NCBI RefSeq assembly: GCF_036017915.1
Contig: NZ_CP107929.1
Span: 5,584,001 to 5,648,000, forward strand
Direction: 5' to 3'
Origin: Micromonospora sp. NBC_00421
Lineage (GTDB): Bacteria; Actinomycetota; Actinomycetes; Mycobacteriales; Micromonosporaceae
DNA length: 64,000 bases
Below are positions 52,269 through 60,998 of this stretch, piece by piece. Within the stretch, counting starts at the first letter, position 1. Each line of letters begins with the position of its first letter. A program made the position numbers and the translations under genes. The notes under the pieces were generated by a model that had not been told where the DNA came from, did no database searches, and saw only the letters and a program-made list of their open reading frames with translations.

Positions 52269-52649
52269 GTGACCGACCTGGACCGCCTGGCGGCGGAGAA
52301 GTACGTCCTGCTGACGACGTTCCGCAAGGACGGTCGTGCGGTGTCCACCCCGGTCTGGGCGGTCCGCGACGGCGACGCCCTGGCGGTCTGGACGGTCACC
52401 GACTCGGGGAAGGTCAAGCGGATCAGGCGGGACGGCGCGGTGACCGTCGCCCCGTGTGACGTGCGCGGCCGTCCGCTGGGCGAGGCGGTGCCGGGTCACG
52501 CGGTGCTCTGCGGGCCGGCGGAGAGCAGCCGGGTGCGCCACCTGCTCCGCCGGAAGTACCGGCTGCTGGGCCGGCTGACCCTGCTCGGCAGCCGGCTGCG
52601 CCGGGGCGAGGCGGGCACGATCGGCATCCGGGTCACCGTCGGGCAGTGA
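52269..52649 (+). CDS. PPOX-class F420/FMN-dependent oxidoreductase
   Basis: Length 126 aa, GTG start. Split-barrel flavin fold: KYVLLTTFRKDGRAVSTPVWAVRDGDALAVWT, then KVKRIRRDGAVTVAPCDVRGRP and LRRKYRLLGRLTLLG. Small actinobacterial members often use coenzyme F420. Reaction unknown. Confidence 0.9.
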   Translation: MTDLDRLAAEKYVLLTTFRKDGRAVSTPVWAVRDGDALAVWTVTDSGKVKRIRRDGAVTVAPCDVRGRPLGEAVPGHAVLCGPAESSRVRHLLRRKYRLLGRLTLLGSRLRRGEAGTIGIRVTVGQ

Positions 52650-52762
52650 CCGGGCGTCGGGTCGGCCGGGCCGGGCGTCGGGTGCGGACATGGCACAGGG
52701 GCGGTGGAGCGCCGCTTGCCGCGACGTCCGCCCGCCCCTGTGGCCGAAATGTTCTGACCGGG

Positions 52763-52972
52763 TCAGTCCCCCTGGCGCTGTTGGGGAATCTGTCCCTGTA
52801 GCAACGCCCGCACCTCCGACTCACGGTACCGACGGTGTCCGCCCAGGGTTCGGATCGCGCTGAGCTTCCCCGCCTTGGCCCACCGGGTCACCGTCTTCGG
52901 GTCGACACGGAACATCGACGCCACCTCGGCCGGCGTGAGTAGCGGCTCTGGTTCATGCGTTCGCGATGCCAT
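52763..52972 (-). CDS. bldC: Developmental regulator BldC (excisionase-like MerR HTH)
   Basis: Length 69 aa. The sequence PLLTPAEVASMFRVDPKTVTRWAKAGKLSAIRTLGGHRRYRE is essentially that of Streptomyces BldC, a small winged-helix protein that binds promoters as head-to-tail arrays and controls development. The gene order with the downstream hypothetical gene and valine dehydrogenase also matches. Reached through a long AT-rich upstream region with inverted repeats. Confidence 0.95.
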   Translation of the reverse strand: MASRTHEPEPLLTPAEVASMFRVDPKTVTRWAKAGKLSAIRTLGGHRRYRESEVRALLQGQIPQQRQGD

Positions 52973-53155
52973 CGGTCACTCCTCCACATGGATAGACATC
53001 GGCCGGGGTCCCGCCGGCCGACGCGTCTCCCATGGTCCGGCTAGTCCCCGATGTCCGACATGGGCCGAACGGCCGAAGGTCCCTAGACGGACGGATGAAC
53101 CATGCCCGATTTATCTGACTTTTACACGGCAGAAACTACCTTATTCGGACTCATG

Positions 53156-53201
53156 ATCACGGTTCGTGATGCGTCAACTACGAGGGTGACTCACAGTTGA
53201 C
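53156..53201 (-). promoter_or_regulatory. Two inverted repeats upstream of bldC
   Basis: ATCACG-GTT-CGTGAT (53156-53170) and GTCAACT...AGTTGAC (53173-53179 with 53195-53201). They lie about 180-230 bases before bldC in a strikingly AT-rich stretch, and the first could bind a dimeric regulator. The bldC promoter should lie in 52973-53155. Confidence 0.45.
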
Positions 53202-53223
53202 AGTGTCGCTGGGCGTTTCGTGG

Positions 53224-54063
53224 CTAATTGCACCGTTCGAGCAGCTGGATCGCCCGCCACCGGGCCACCAGCCGGTCGTACGCCGCCGACGCCTCTTCCG
53301 CCTCACTTCGGGAGAGCCCGGCCAGCCCCGTCGCCACCAGCTCCGGCGAGTCGTCCGCCGCCAGCGTCTCGTCGGAGAGCAGCTGCACCAGACCGCCGTA
53401 GTCCAGCTCGACAACCGAACGCGGGTGGAACTCCTCCAACCACCGGGCGGCCTCCTCGACCGCCTCGGTGATCGGCGCCTCACCTATCGACTTCTTCAGC
53501 ACCGAGAGCGCCCGGGAGGCCCGCCGACGGGCCTTGGAGATCTCCGTCCGGTAGCGCAGCGCCCGCCGCCCCGGCCGGGTGACCAGGTCCCGCTCACCCG
53601 CCTCGAAGAGCACGAACCACCGCAGCGGTACGCCCCAGGTGGCGATCTGCTCGTGCAGTCGGGGCACCCCGTGCTCCAGCACCCGGGCGCCACTGCGCCA
53701 GTCCTCCACCACCGCCTTGGCCTGCCCGGCCAGGACCGGCGGGACGAACGCGTCGGCGATCACCGACGGCACCCCTTCCCGGGCGCTCAGTGCCGCCTCG
53801 GCGACCCGGATCCGCAGGTTCCAGGGGCAGACCAGCAGCGCGTCGTCGATCTCCAGCACGTACGCCTCGTCGGGCAGATCGGGCAGCCGGGTCCAGCCCG
53901 CGCCGAGCGCCGCGATGACCGAGGTGCGTTGCCGGCCCGGCCCCTCCAGCGGGGCCACCGCCCGCCCCTCCCGCACATAGCGCCGCCAGTACGACTGACG
54001 GTCCCGGTCGAAGGCGGTCAGCGGCTCGTACACGCGCAGGTAAGAAGCGAAGAGCGACGGCAC
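53224..54063 (-). CDS. Conserved protein between bldC and valine dehydrogenase
   Basis: Length 279 aa, GTG with GGAGG 8 bases upstream. Begins MPSLFASYLRVYEPLTAFDRDRQSYWRRYVREGRAVAP, with a middle YVLEIDDALLVCPWNLRIRVAEAAL and a helical C-terminus (RALRYRTEISKARRRASRAL). It occupies the same place as an uncharacterised Streptomyces gene in the bldC region. No motif indicates an enzyme. Function unknown. Confidence 0.75.
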   Translation of the reverse strand: MPSLFASYLRVYEPLTAFDRDRQSYWRRYVREGRAVAPLEGPGRQRTSVIAALGAGWTRLPDLPDEAYVLEIDDALLVCPWNLRIRVAEAALSAREGVPSVIADAFVPPVLAGQAKAVVEDWRSGARVLEHGVPRLHEQIATWGVPLRWFVLFEAGERDLVTRPGRRALRYRTEISKARRRASRALSVLKKSIGEAPITEAVEEAARWLEEFHPRSVVELDYGGLVQLLSDETLAADDSPELVATGLAGLSRSEAEEASAAYDRLVARWRAIQLLERCN

Positions 54064-54314
54064 CGCGCGATCCTCCCACGAAACCCCGCACCGGTGCCGC
54101 CGCCGTCGTGCCCTGCCGGACCCGGGCCGGGACCGGCACGGCGATCGACCGGCGGCGACCCATCGGCACAGCGGCCCGACAGGCGCGGTGGTCGTGATGT
54201 GGACGACGGCACGGGTTCCGACCGATATTAGGCTCACCAGGGCCGGCAGCATCCCCGCCGGCAGCCGACCAGGTCCGCGCCCCACGAGGGCGCACACCGA
54301 CACAGGAGCAAGTC

Positions 54315-55397
54315 ATGGGCGTATTCGCCAGCACCGACGATCCGGGATCCGCCGGTCACGAACAGGTCGTCTTCTGTCAGGACAGGCAGAGCGGCCTCAA
54401 GGCGATCATCGGCATCTACTCGACCGCGCTTGGCCCCGCGCTCGGCGGCACGCGGTGCTATCCGTACGCCAGCGAGGAGGCGGCGCTGGCGGACGTGCTG
54501 GACCTGTCCCGGGGCATGGCGTACAAGAACGCCCTGGCCGGGCTGGACCACGGCGGCGGCAAGGCGGTCATCTGGGGGGATCCGGACCAGGTCAAGAGCG
54601 AGGCGCTGCTGCGCGCGTACGGCCGGTTCGTGCAGTCCCTGGCCGGGCGCTACTACACCGCCTGCGACGTCGGCACCTACGTGGCCGACATGGACGTGAT
54701 CGCCCGGGAGACCCGCTTCGTCACCGGTCGCAGCGTCGAGCACGGCGGCGCGGGTGACTCCTCGGTCCTCACCGCCTGGGGCGTCTTCCAGGGCATGCGG
54801 GCCGCCGCCGAGCACGTCTGGGGCTCACCGACGTTGCGCGGACGTCGGGTCGGGGTGGCCGGGCTGGGCAAGGTCGGCAGGCACCTGACCGGTCACCTGG
54901 TCGACGACGGGGCCGAGGTGGTGGCGACCGACGTCGACCCGAGGGCGCTGGAGTGGGCGCGGGCCAACCACCCCCGGGTCGGGCTGGTCGCCGACACCTC
55001 CGCGCTGGTCGCCGCCGACATCGACGTGTACGCCCCGTGCGCCCTGGGCGGTGCGCTCGACGACGACACGGTGCCGGCGCTGCGGGCCAGGGTGGTCGCC
55101 GGCGCGGCAAACAACCAGCTCGCCCACCCGGGCATCGAGAAGCTGCTCGCCGACCGGGGCATCCTGTACGCCCCCGACTACGTGGTGAACGCCGGGGGCG
55201 TGATCCAGGTCGCGGACGAGATCGACGGCTTCAACTTCGAGCGGGCCAAGCTGCGGGCCACCCGGATCTACGACACCACCCGGCAGATCCTCCGGCTCGC
55301 CGAGGACGAGGGGGTGCCCCCGGCGGCGGCCGCGGACCGGCTGGCCGAGCGCCGGATGGCCGACGTGGGCCGACTGCGCGCCATCCACCTGCGGTGA
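54315..55397 (+). CDS. vdh: Glu/Leu/Phe/Val dehydrogenase (valine dehydrogenase type)
   Basis: Length 360 aa, ATG with a GGAG site. The N-terminal catalytic domain has [30 protein letters not shown] (active-site Lys and Gly-rich loop) and [12 protein letters not shown]. The NAD domain has [20 protein letters not shown] and the acidic strand end VVATDVD. It would catalyse reversible oxidative deamination of branched-chain amino acids. The neighbouring gene order supports the valine dehydrogenase name over others; symbol is by synteny. Confidence 0.88.
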   Translation: MGVFASTDDPGSAGHEQVVFCQDRQSGLKAIIGIYSTALGPALGGTRCYPYASEEAALADVLDLSRGMAYKNALAGLDHGGGKAVIWGDPDQVKSEALLRAYGRFVQSLAGRYYTACDVGTYVADMDVIARETRFVTGRSVEHGGAGDSSVLTAWGVFQGMRAAAEHVWGSPTLRGRRVGVAGLGKVGRHLTGHLVDDGAEVVATDVDPRALEWARANHPRVGLVADTSALVAADIDVYAPCALGGALDDDTVPALRARVVAGAANNQLAHPGIEKLLADRGILYAPDYVVNAGGVIQVADEIDGFNFERAKLRATRIYDTTRQILRLAEDEGVPPAAAADRLAERRMADVGRLRAIHLR

Positions 55398-55727
55398 CGG
55401 GGCCCGTCCCGGGTGTGACGGTGGCCGCATCCGGGACACCTCACCTCGATCGGCGGCTCCCGTGCGGGTGACCGTCCGCAGCCGGTAAAGCCTGTCGCTA
55501 TGCGGCTTCTCCCCCCGTTTGACCGCTGTCACGGGCAGCTCCGGCGCCTACCCCTTACCGGGTACGATCGGTGACGGCCGGGTGACTGCGACGCGCAGGG
55601 CCGGCAGACGGTAACCCGAGGTGCCGAACGGTGGCATCCCCATGTACCGTAAGAGCCACGAGAGATGCCTGACGTCATCGGGGCCCGCCTTCGGGCTGCC
55701 CCGCATTCTGTGCGAGGGGGTCGAGCC
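55398..55727. other. Intergenic region upstream of the DUF3073 gene
   Basis: About 330 bases without a supported gene. It should contain the promoter of the DUF3073 gene. I saw no strong hairpin, tRNA or long repeat. Confidence 0.4.
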
Positions 55728-55946
55728 ATGGGGCGCGGCCGTGCTAAGGCCAAGCAGACAAAGGTGGCGCGGGAGTTGAAGTACCACTCCCCGAACACCG
55801 ACCTCACCGCCTTGCAGCGCGAACTGGCGAGTGCCGGTGGGAAGTCTGAGCAGCACTTCGACGACGACTACAAAGAGTATGTCGACGACGACGACGAGGA
55901 TCACGCGGACGACGACCCGGACCCCTGGGCCCCTCCGACCCGCTGA
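55728..55946 (+). CDS. DUF3073 family protein
   Basis: Length 72 aa, ATG preceded by GAGGGGG at 9 bases. Basic N-terminus (MGRGRAKAKQTKVARELKYHSPNTDLTALQREL) and a strongly acidic Asp/Glu tail, the DUF3073 signature. Present across actinobacteria next to purM; function unknown. Followed by a strong hairpin terminator. Confidence 0.92.
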   Translation: MGRGRAKAKQTKVARELKYHSPNTDLTALQRELASAGGKSEQHFDDDYKEYVDDDDEDHADDDPDPWAPPTR

Positions 55947-55960
55947 CCTCCGGTCACATC

Positions 55961-55987
55961 GAGCACGCGGCAACTCTCCGCGTGCTC
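55961..55987 (+). terminator. Hairpin terminator after DUF3073 gene
   Basis: GAGCACGCGG (55961-55970) pairs with CCGCGTGCTC (55978-55987), 7-base loop. Confidence 0.75.
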
Positions 55988-56141
55988 ACTCATGTGCCCG
56001 ACCAGAGCGGCGCGACCATCGACGATCAGGGACCTCGCCGGCCCGGAGCACACACCCTCCGACGGTCGACGCGGTCCCTGATCTCGACGGGCACGACTCG
56101 CCTCGACGTCCCGCAACAGCTCTCGGCCACCCCGAGCCAGC

Positions 56142-56375
56142 TCAGCGTGGTCGGTTGTTCCAGTTGTAGAAGGTCGGGATGTTCTCGAAGTGGTTCCAGG
56201 CGCAGACCGCGCCGGCCCCCTCCCCGCCCGGCACCTCCGCCCGGGACCGACGCGCGGCCTCGGCCTCGTGGAGCAGGGCGGAAAGCTCCCCGGCGGCATC
56301 CCGCACCCGGTCGGCGACCTGATCCGTGCCGGTCCCGACGCGCTCAGGCGGCCGGGGACTCGTGGTCTCGGGCAT
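56142..56375 (-). CDS. Putative RiPP precursor with aromatic C-terminal core
   Basis: Length 77 aa, ATG, overlapping the 3' end of the radical-SAM gene by 32 bases. Residues 1-55 are a leader with helical ADRVRDAAGELSALLHEAEAA. Residues 58-77 are CAWNHFENIPTFYNWNNRPR. They contain spaced aromatic-X-X tripeptides, W60-N-H, F63-E-N, F69-Y-N and W72-N-N, the substrate pattern of three-residue cyclophane (triceptide) maturases, which cross-link the aromatic ring to the third residue. The single Cys58 is not explained. Identified by position and composition, not by a known family. Confidence 0.7.
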   Translation of the reverse strand: MPETTSPRPPERVGTGTDQVADRVRDAAGELSALLHEAEAARRSRAEVPGGEGAGAVCAWNHFENIPTFYNWNNRPR

Positions 56376-57477
56376 GCTCCAACACTCCCTCCAGTAGGCG
56401 GATCTTGCTGTTGCGACAGTGTTCGGTCTCCGTACCGTCGAACCGTCCCTGCTCGAAGTAGCGGTTGGCCGCATGGCCGCCACCGCAGAAGCCGAAGTAC
56501 GCGCAGGACGACCGGCACGCCTCGACCCCGCTGAGGAACTCACCCACCCAGTCGGTGCCCGGCGCACCGGTCAGGATCTCGGCCAGCGGGGTGGCCAGCA
56601 CGTTCCCGCTGCTGAAGTCGCCGTACCGGGCGTCGGTGAAGCCGGCCAGCTCCGGGGAGAGCACGGTGACCGAGCCGTCGTACCCGATCGTCGGGATCGG
56701 GTCGAGCTGCCGGGGCAGCAGGTCGCCCTCCGCGCCGGCCAGCACCGCCGCCGCGTACCGCAGCGACCACTCCACCTCGCGCAGGTGCACCCTGGGCGTC
56801 CGCCGCCAGGCCGTCACCAGTTCGGCCCAGAACGCGGTCACCGTCGCCGCGTCGTGCGCGTTGCTCCGGGTGTTGACCCCCTCGGTCTCCTCGATGTTGA
56901 GGCCCAGCACGTCACAGCCCAGTTCCAGGAAGTAGTCGTACAGCTCGGTGGCGAGGCCCGGGGTCGGCCGGCTCACCACCGCCAGCGCCGAGAACGGCAG
57001 GCCGTGCCGGCGCAACGCCGCGATCCCCCGGACGATCCGGTCGTACGCCGGCCGGCCGGCCCGGGTCACCCGGTCGTCGTTGCGGGCGCGCGGGCCGTCC
57101 ACGCTCACACTCACCCGCACCCCGTGCTCGACGAAGAACGCGCACCAGGCGTCATCGACCAACGTGGCGTTGGTCTGCACGTGGTGCTCCACCCCGGCGG
57201 GGAACGGCGCGATCAACGCCGCCAGGTGTTCCCTGCCGGCGGCCAGCGGCTCCCCGCCGTGCCAGACCACCGAGAACCGGCCCTGCGCCGCCCAGGGGGC
57301 CACCGCGGCGGCGACCGCCTCGGCCACCGCCACCGGCATCCGCCGGTCGGCCGCCCGGTGCGGCAGATAGCAGTACGCGCAGTCGAGGTTGCACAATGTC
57401 GTCGGCTGCATCACCACGTACGACGGAATCGCCGCGATGCCCCGCATACCCGGCAGGGACAGTGCCCGAGCAGCCAT
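56344..57477 (-). CDS. Radical SAM/SPASM peptide maturase (cyclophane-forming type)
   Basis: Length 377 aa, ATG with GGAGGAGGG close upstream. The radical-SAM cluster motif CNLDCAYCYL (C29, C33, C36) begins a TIM barrel with VWHGGEPLAAG and VQTNATLV. The C-terminal SPASM-like domain has EACRSSCAYFGFCGGGHAANRYFEQG, then a final EHCRNSK, resembling GrrM/OscB-type cyclophane maturases. It should cross-link the core of the adjacent precursor using SAM. No transporter or protease gene is next to it, so export and leader removal may be elsewhere. Confidence 0.85.
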   Translation of the reverse strand: MAARALSLPGMRGIAAIPSYVVMQPTTLCNLDCAYCYLPHRAADRRMPVAVAEAVAAAVAPWAAQGRFSVVWHGGEPLAAGREHLAALIAPFPAGVEHHVQTNATLVDDAWCAFFVEHGVRVSVSVDGPRARNDDRVTRAGRPAYDRIVRGIAALRRHGLPFSALAVVSRPTPGLATELYDYFLELGCDVLGLNIEETEGVNTRSNAHDAATVTAFWAELVTAWRRTPRVHLREVEWSLRYAAAVLAGAEGDLLPRQLDPIPTIGYDGSVTVLSPELAGFTDARYGDFSSGNVLATPLAEILTGAPGTDWVGEFLSGVEACRSSCAYFGFCGGGHAANRYFEQGRFDGTETEHCRNSKIRLLEGVLEHARDHESPAA

Positions 57478-57577
57478 CGACCCTCCTCCCCCGTGCCCGA
57501 AGTGTCCTTCAGGCTAGGCGGCGACGGCCGCTCGGGTTAACCCCCGACCAGGTGCGCGGCCGGACGAGCCGAGACGA

Positions 57578-58732
57578 TCAGCCCCGGGTGTGCTGGCCGA
57601 TCATCTGGACGTTGCCGGTGCCCTCGATGATCTCGCCGGCCAGCCAGGCGTCCACACCCCGGCCCGCGAGGGTGGCCAGCGCGCGGTCGGCGTCCTCGGC
57701 GGAGACGATGGCGAACATGCCGACGCCCATGTTGAACGTCGACTCCATCTCCGGGTCGTCGATCCGGCCCTTGGACTGGATCAGGTCGAAGATCGGCTGC
57801 GGCTTCCAGGTGGCCCGGTCGACCACCGCGTCGACATGCTCGGGCAGCACCCGGACCAGGTTGCCGGGGATGCCGCCGCCGGTGACGTGGGCGATCGAGC
57901 GCACCTCCGCCTCGGTGATCAGCTTCAGGCAGTCCTGCGCGTAGATCTTGGTCGGGGTGAGCAACTCCTCGCCCAGGGTGCGCTGCCGGCCGAAGTCGTC
58001 GATCACCACGTCCAACCGCATCCGACCGGCACCCAGCAGCACGTGCCGCACCAGCGAGTAACCGTTGGAGTGCAGACCGGACGAGCGCATCGCGATCACC
58101 ACGTCGCCCACCTCGACCCGGTCCGGGCTGAGGATCTCGCTCTCCTCGACCACGCCGACGCCGGTGGCGGAGACGTCGTACTCGTCGGGGCGCAGCACGC
58201 CCGGGTGTTCGGCGGTCTCGCCGCCGAGCAACGCGCAACCGGCGTACCGGCAGCCGTCGGCGATGCCGGCCCCGATCTCGGCGACCCGGTCCGGCACGAC
58301 TTCACCGGTGGCGATGTAGTCGAGCAGGAACAGCGGCTCGGCGCCACAGGCCACCAGGTCGTCGACGACCATCGCGACCAGGTCGATGCCGATCGTGTCG
58401 TGGATGTCGAGCTGCTGGGCGATGACCAGCTTGGTGCCCACCCCGTCGGTGGAGGAGGCCAGGATCGGGTTCTTGTACTTCTTGGTGTCCAACCGGAACA
58501 GGCCGGCGAAACCGCCCAGGTCGCCCATGACCTCCGGCCGCCGGGTCTCCTTGACCTTCGACTTGAGCAGCTCGACCGCCCGGTCGCCCGCCTCGATCGA
58601 CACCCCGGCGTCGGCGTACGAGACCGAGCGTTTGCGGGTGGTGCGGCCGGTGCCCGCCGTCCAGGGCTGACGGTCGCCACCGGCGCCGTTCGGGCTGCTT
58701 CCTGCGCCGCTGCGCTCGGACACGTAGGTCAC
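57578..58732 (-). CDS. purM: Phosphoribosylformylglycinamidine cyclo-ligase (AIR synthetase)
   Basis: Length 384 aa, GTG 58732 with GGGGAGA upstream. SYADAGVSIEAGDRAVELLK, LASSTDGVGTKLVIA, LLDYIATG, GGETAEHPG and HVTGGGIPGNLVRVLP are purM signatures. It converts FGAM to AIR with ATP. It has a 40-residue N-terminal extension, Ser/Gly-rich. Sits 59 bases after purF, likely cotranscribed. Confidence 0.95.
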   Translation of the reverse strand: MTYVSERSGAGSSPNGAGGDRQPWTAGTGRTTRKRSVSYADAGVSIEAGDRAVELLKSKVKETRRPEVMGDLGGFAGLFRLDTKKYKNPILASSTDGVGTKLVIAQQLDIHDTIGIDLVAMVVDDLVACGAEPLFLLDYIATGEVVPDRVAEIGAGIADGCRYAGCALLGGETAEHPGVLRPDEYDVSATGVGVVEESEILSPDRVEVGDVVIAMRSSGLHSNGYSLVRHVLLGAGRMRLDVVIDDFGRQRTLGEELLTPTKIYAQDCLKLITEAEVRSIAHVTGGGIPGNLVRVLPEHVDAVVDRATWKPQPIFDLIQSKGRIDDPEMESTFNMGVGMFAIVSAEDADRALATLAGRGVDAWLAGEIIEGTGNVQMIGQHTRG

Positions 58733-58791
58733 GGTTCTCCCCTTTGTGGTTCTCGGTGCCGTGCCGACGGTGGCCGGACGACCCCGGTGTA

Positions 58792-60327
58792 CTACGGGCG
58801 GTGGGCGGTCGCGCCGCCCGGAGTGGCGACGAGCGGTGTGTGGTGCTCCGGAGCGTCCGGGGTGTCGGCGACCCGCCGGCCCACCCCTTCGAGCACGTGC
58901 TTGCCGATCAGGTTTCCCGCCGGCAGGTCGATCGGGTACTCCCCGTCGAAGCAGGCCCGGCAGAGTCGGTTCTTGGGCTGCTCGGTCGCGGCGATGAGAC
59001 CGGGGAGCGAGACGTAACCGAGGGTGTCGGCACCGATCGACCGCCGGATGCCCTCGTTGTCCAGCCCGTTGGCCAGGAGTTCGGCCCGGGTGGCGAAGTC
59101 GATGCCGTAGAAGCACGGCCAGTTGACCGGCGGGGAGGAGATCCGGACGTGGACCTCCAGCGCCCCCGCCTCGCGGAGCATCCGCACGATCGCCCGCTGG
59201 GTGTTGCCGCGCACGATCGAGTCGTCGACCACGACCAACCGCTTGCCCCGCACGTTCTCCCGCAGCGGGTTCAGCTTGAGCCGTACGCCGAGCTGACGAA
59301 GGGTCTGCGACGGCTGGATGAAGGTACGCCCGACGTACGGGTTCTTCATCAGGCCGGCGCCGTAGGTGATGCCGGACGCCTCGGCGTAACCGATGGCGGC
59401 CGGGGTGCCCGACTCGGGCACCGGGATCACCAGGTCGGCCTCGACCGGGTGCTCCTTGGCGAGTTGCCGCCCGATCTGCACCCGGGCGGCGTGCACGTTA
59501 CGGCCGGCGATGGTGGCGTCCGGCCGGGCGATGTAGACGTACTCGAAGAGGCAGCCCTTCGGCTCCGGCGCGGCGAACCGGTTGGAGCGCAGGCCCGCCT
59601 CGTCGATCGCGATCAGCTCGCCCGGCTCGACCTCCCGCACCACGCTCGCGCCGACGATGTCCAACGCGGCGGTCTCGCTGGCCACCACCCAGCCGCGCTC
59701 CAGGCGGCCGAGCACCAGCGGCCGGACGCCGTGCGGGTCCCGGGCGGCGTAGAGGGTCGACTCGTCCATGAAGACGAAGCTGAACGCCCCCCGCAACTGC
59801 GGCAGCACCTCCAGCGCGGCGGCCTCCACCGACAGGTCGGGGCGGCTGGCCAGCAGCATTGTCACAAGCGAGGTGTCGTTGGTGGCCCCGTCGTCGAGCA
59901 GGCCGCGCTCGGCGACCTCCTTCTGCAACTCGGCGGTGTTGACCAGGTTGCCGTTGTGCGCCAGGGCGATGGTGGTGCCGGAGGTGGTCGACCGGATGGT
60001 CGGCTGGGCATTTTCCCAGGTCGAACCGCCGGTGGTGGAGTAGCGCGCGTGCCCGATCGCCAGGTGGCCCCGCAGGCTCTTCAGCGTCGGCTCGTCGAAC
60101 ACCTGGGCCACCAGACCCAGGTCCTTGTAGACCACCACGCCGGACCCGTCGCTCACCGCGATGCCGGCGGCCTCCTGACCACGGTGCTGGAGCGCGTAGA
60201 GACCGAAATAGGTGAGATTGGCGACCTCTTCACCCGGGGCCCAGACACCGAAGACGCCACAGGCGTCCTGGGGGCCGGGTCGCTGGGGGTCAAGGTCGTG
60301 GCTCAGCCGGCCATCGCCTCGGGGCAC
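58792..60327 (-). CDS. purF: Amidophosphoribosyltransferase
   Basis: Length 511 aa, GTG 60327 with GAGGGAG 5 bases upstream. The short propeptide is followed by the nucleophile Cys23 in DACGVFG. Glutaminase motifs HRGQEAAGIA and HNGNLVN. PRPP motif VVVDDSIVRGNT. First committed step of purine synthesis (PRPP to phosphoribosylamine). Begins the purF-purM unit. Confidence 0.95.
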   Translation of the reverse strand: MPRGDGRLSHDLDPQRPGPQDACGVFGVWAPGEEVANLTYFGLYALQHRGQEAAGIAVSDGSGVVVYKDLGLVAQVFDEPTLKSLRGHLAIGHARYSTTGGSTWENAQPTIRSTTSGTTIALAHNGNLVNTAELQKEVAERGLLDDGATNDTSLVTMLLASRPDLSVEAAALEVLPQLRGAFSFVFMDESTLYAARDPHGVRPLVLGRLERGWVVASETAALDIVGASVVREVEPGELIAIDEAGLRSNRFAAPEPKGCLFEYVYIARPDATIAGRNVHAARVQIGRQLAKEHPVEADLVIPVPESGTPAAIGYAEASGITYGAGLMKNPYVGRTFIQPSQTLRQLGVRLKLNPLRENVRGKRLVVVDDSIVRGNTQRAIVRMLREAGALEVHVRISSPPVNWPCFYGIDFATRAELLANGLDNEGIRRSIGADTLGYVSLPGLIAATEQPKNRLCRACFDGEYPIDLPAGNLIGKHVLEGVGRRVADTPDAPEHHTPLVATPGGATAHRP

Positions 60328-60494
60328 TGCCGCTCCCTCATGCTGGTCTGGACTGGCCTGGCGGAGCCGGGGGCTGCCCCGCGCCTTTCGGCCCTGGACC
60401 ACTGTCGTCGCCTGACAGTGTACGCGAATACGAGTGGATACAGAAAGTCATGATTCGCCTCCGATCAGTCACCCCGCCGAGAGGAACGGTGCAG

Positions 60495-60884
60495 CTAGAG
60501 CGGCAGGTGGTCGGAGAGGTCCGCACGATTTCCGCTCACCTGTACGCGACCGTCCGTGATCGCCCGCGCCCACGACAACCGCCCGGTGGCCAGCGCCAAC
60601 CAGGTGGCCGGCGCCATCTCCACCACGTTCGGCGGGGTGCCCCGGGTGTGTCGGGGCCCCGGAACGCACTGAACTGCGCCGTAAGGTGGGACCCGCACCT
60701 CCACCGATCGGCCGGGGGCACGCTCCGCGAGGACGGTCAGAAGGGTACGGACCGCCTCCCGGTACACCGGCCGTTCGGGCGTACGCCCCTCATCGAGTGC
60801 CGTCAGCGCCGCTACTACCACGGCGGACTTAATGTGCGGAGAGGACACGACGGGACGATACGACCTGAGTCTGCCGGGTGCCAC
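60495..60884 (-). CDS. Sterol-carrier-family (SCP2-like) protein
   Basis: Length 129 aa. Start GTG 60884 has AGGGG 6 bases upstream; GTG 60848 is an alternative. SAVVVAALTALDEGR, then SVEVRVPPYGAVQCVPGPRHTRGTPPNVVEMAPATWLALATGRLSWARA is the actinobacterial SCP2-like pattern beside purF. Binding of a lipid is inferred from the fold. No catalytic motif. Confidence 0.8.
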   Translation of the reverse strand: MAPGRLRSYRPVVSSPHIKSAVVVAALTALDEGRTPERPVYREAVRTLLTVLAERAPGRSVEVRVPPYGAVQCVPGPRHTRGTPPNVVEMAPATWLALATGRLSWARAITDGRVQVSGNRADLSDHLPL

Positions 60885-60998
60885 GCTGGCCCCTGGGTCG
60901 CGCCGATCCGGTCAGACAAGGCATAGTTGCCGACGGCGTATTCGTACCGTGATGATCCCCGGCCCCCGCCGGGGAAGTCAGACCGGAAGGCGGTGGAC

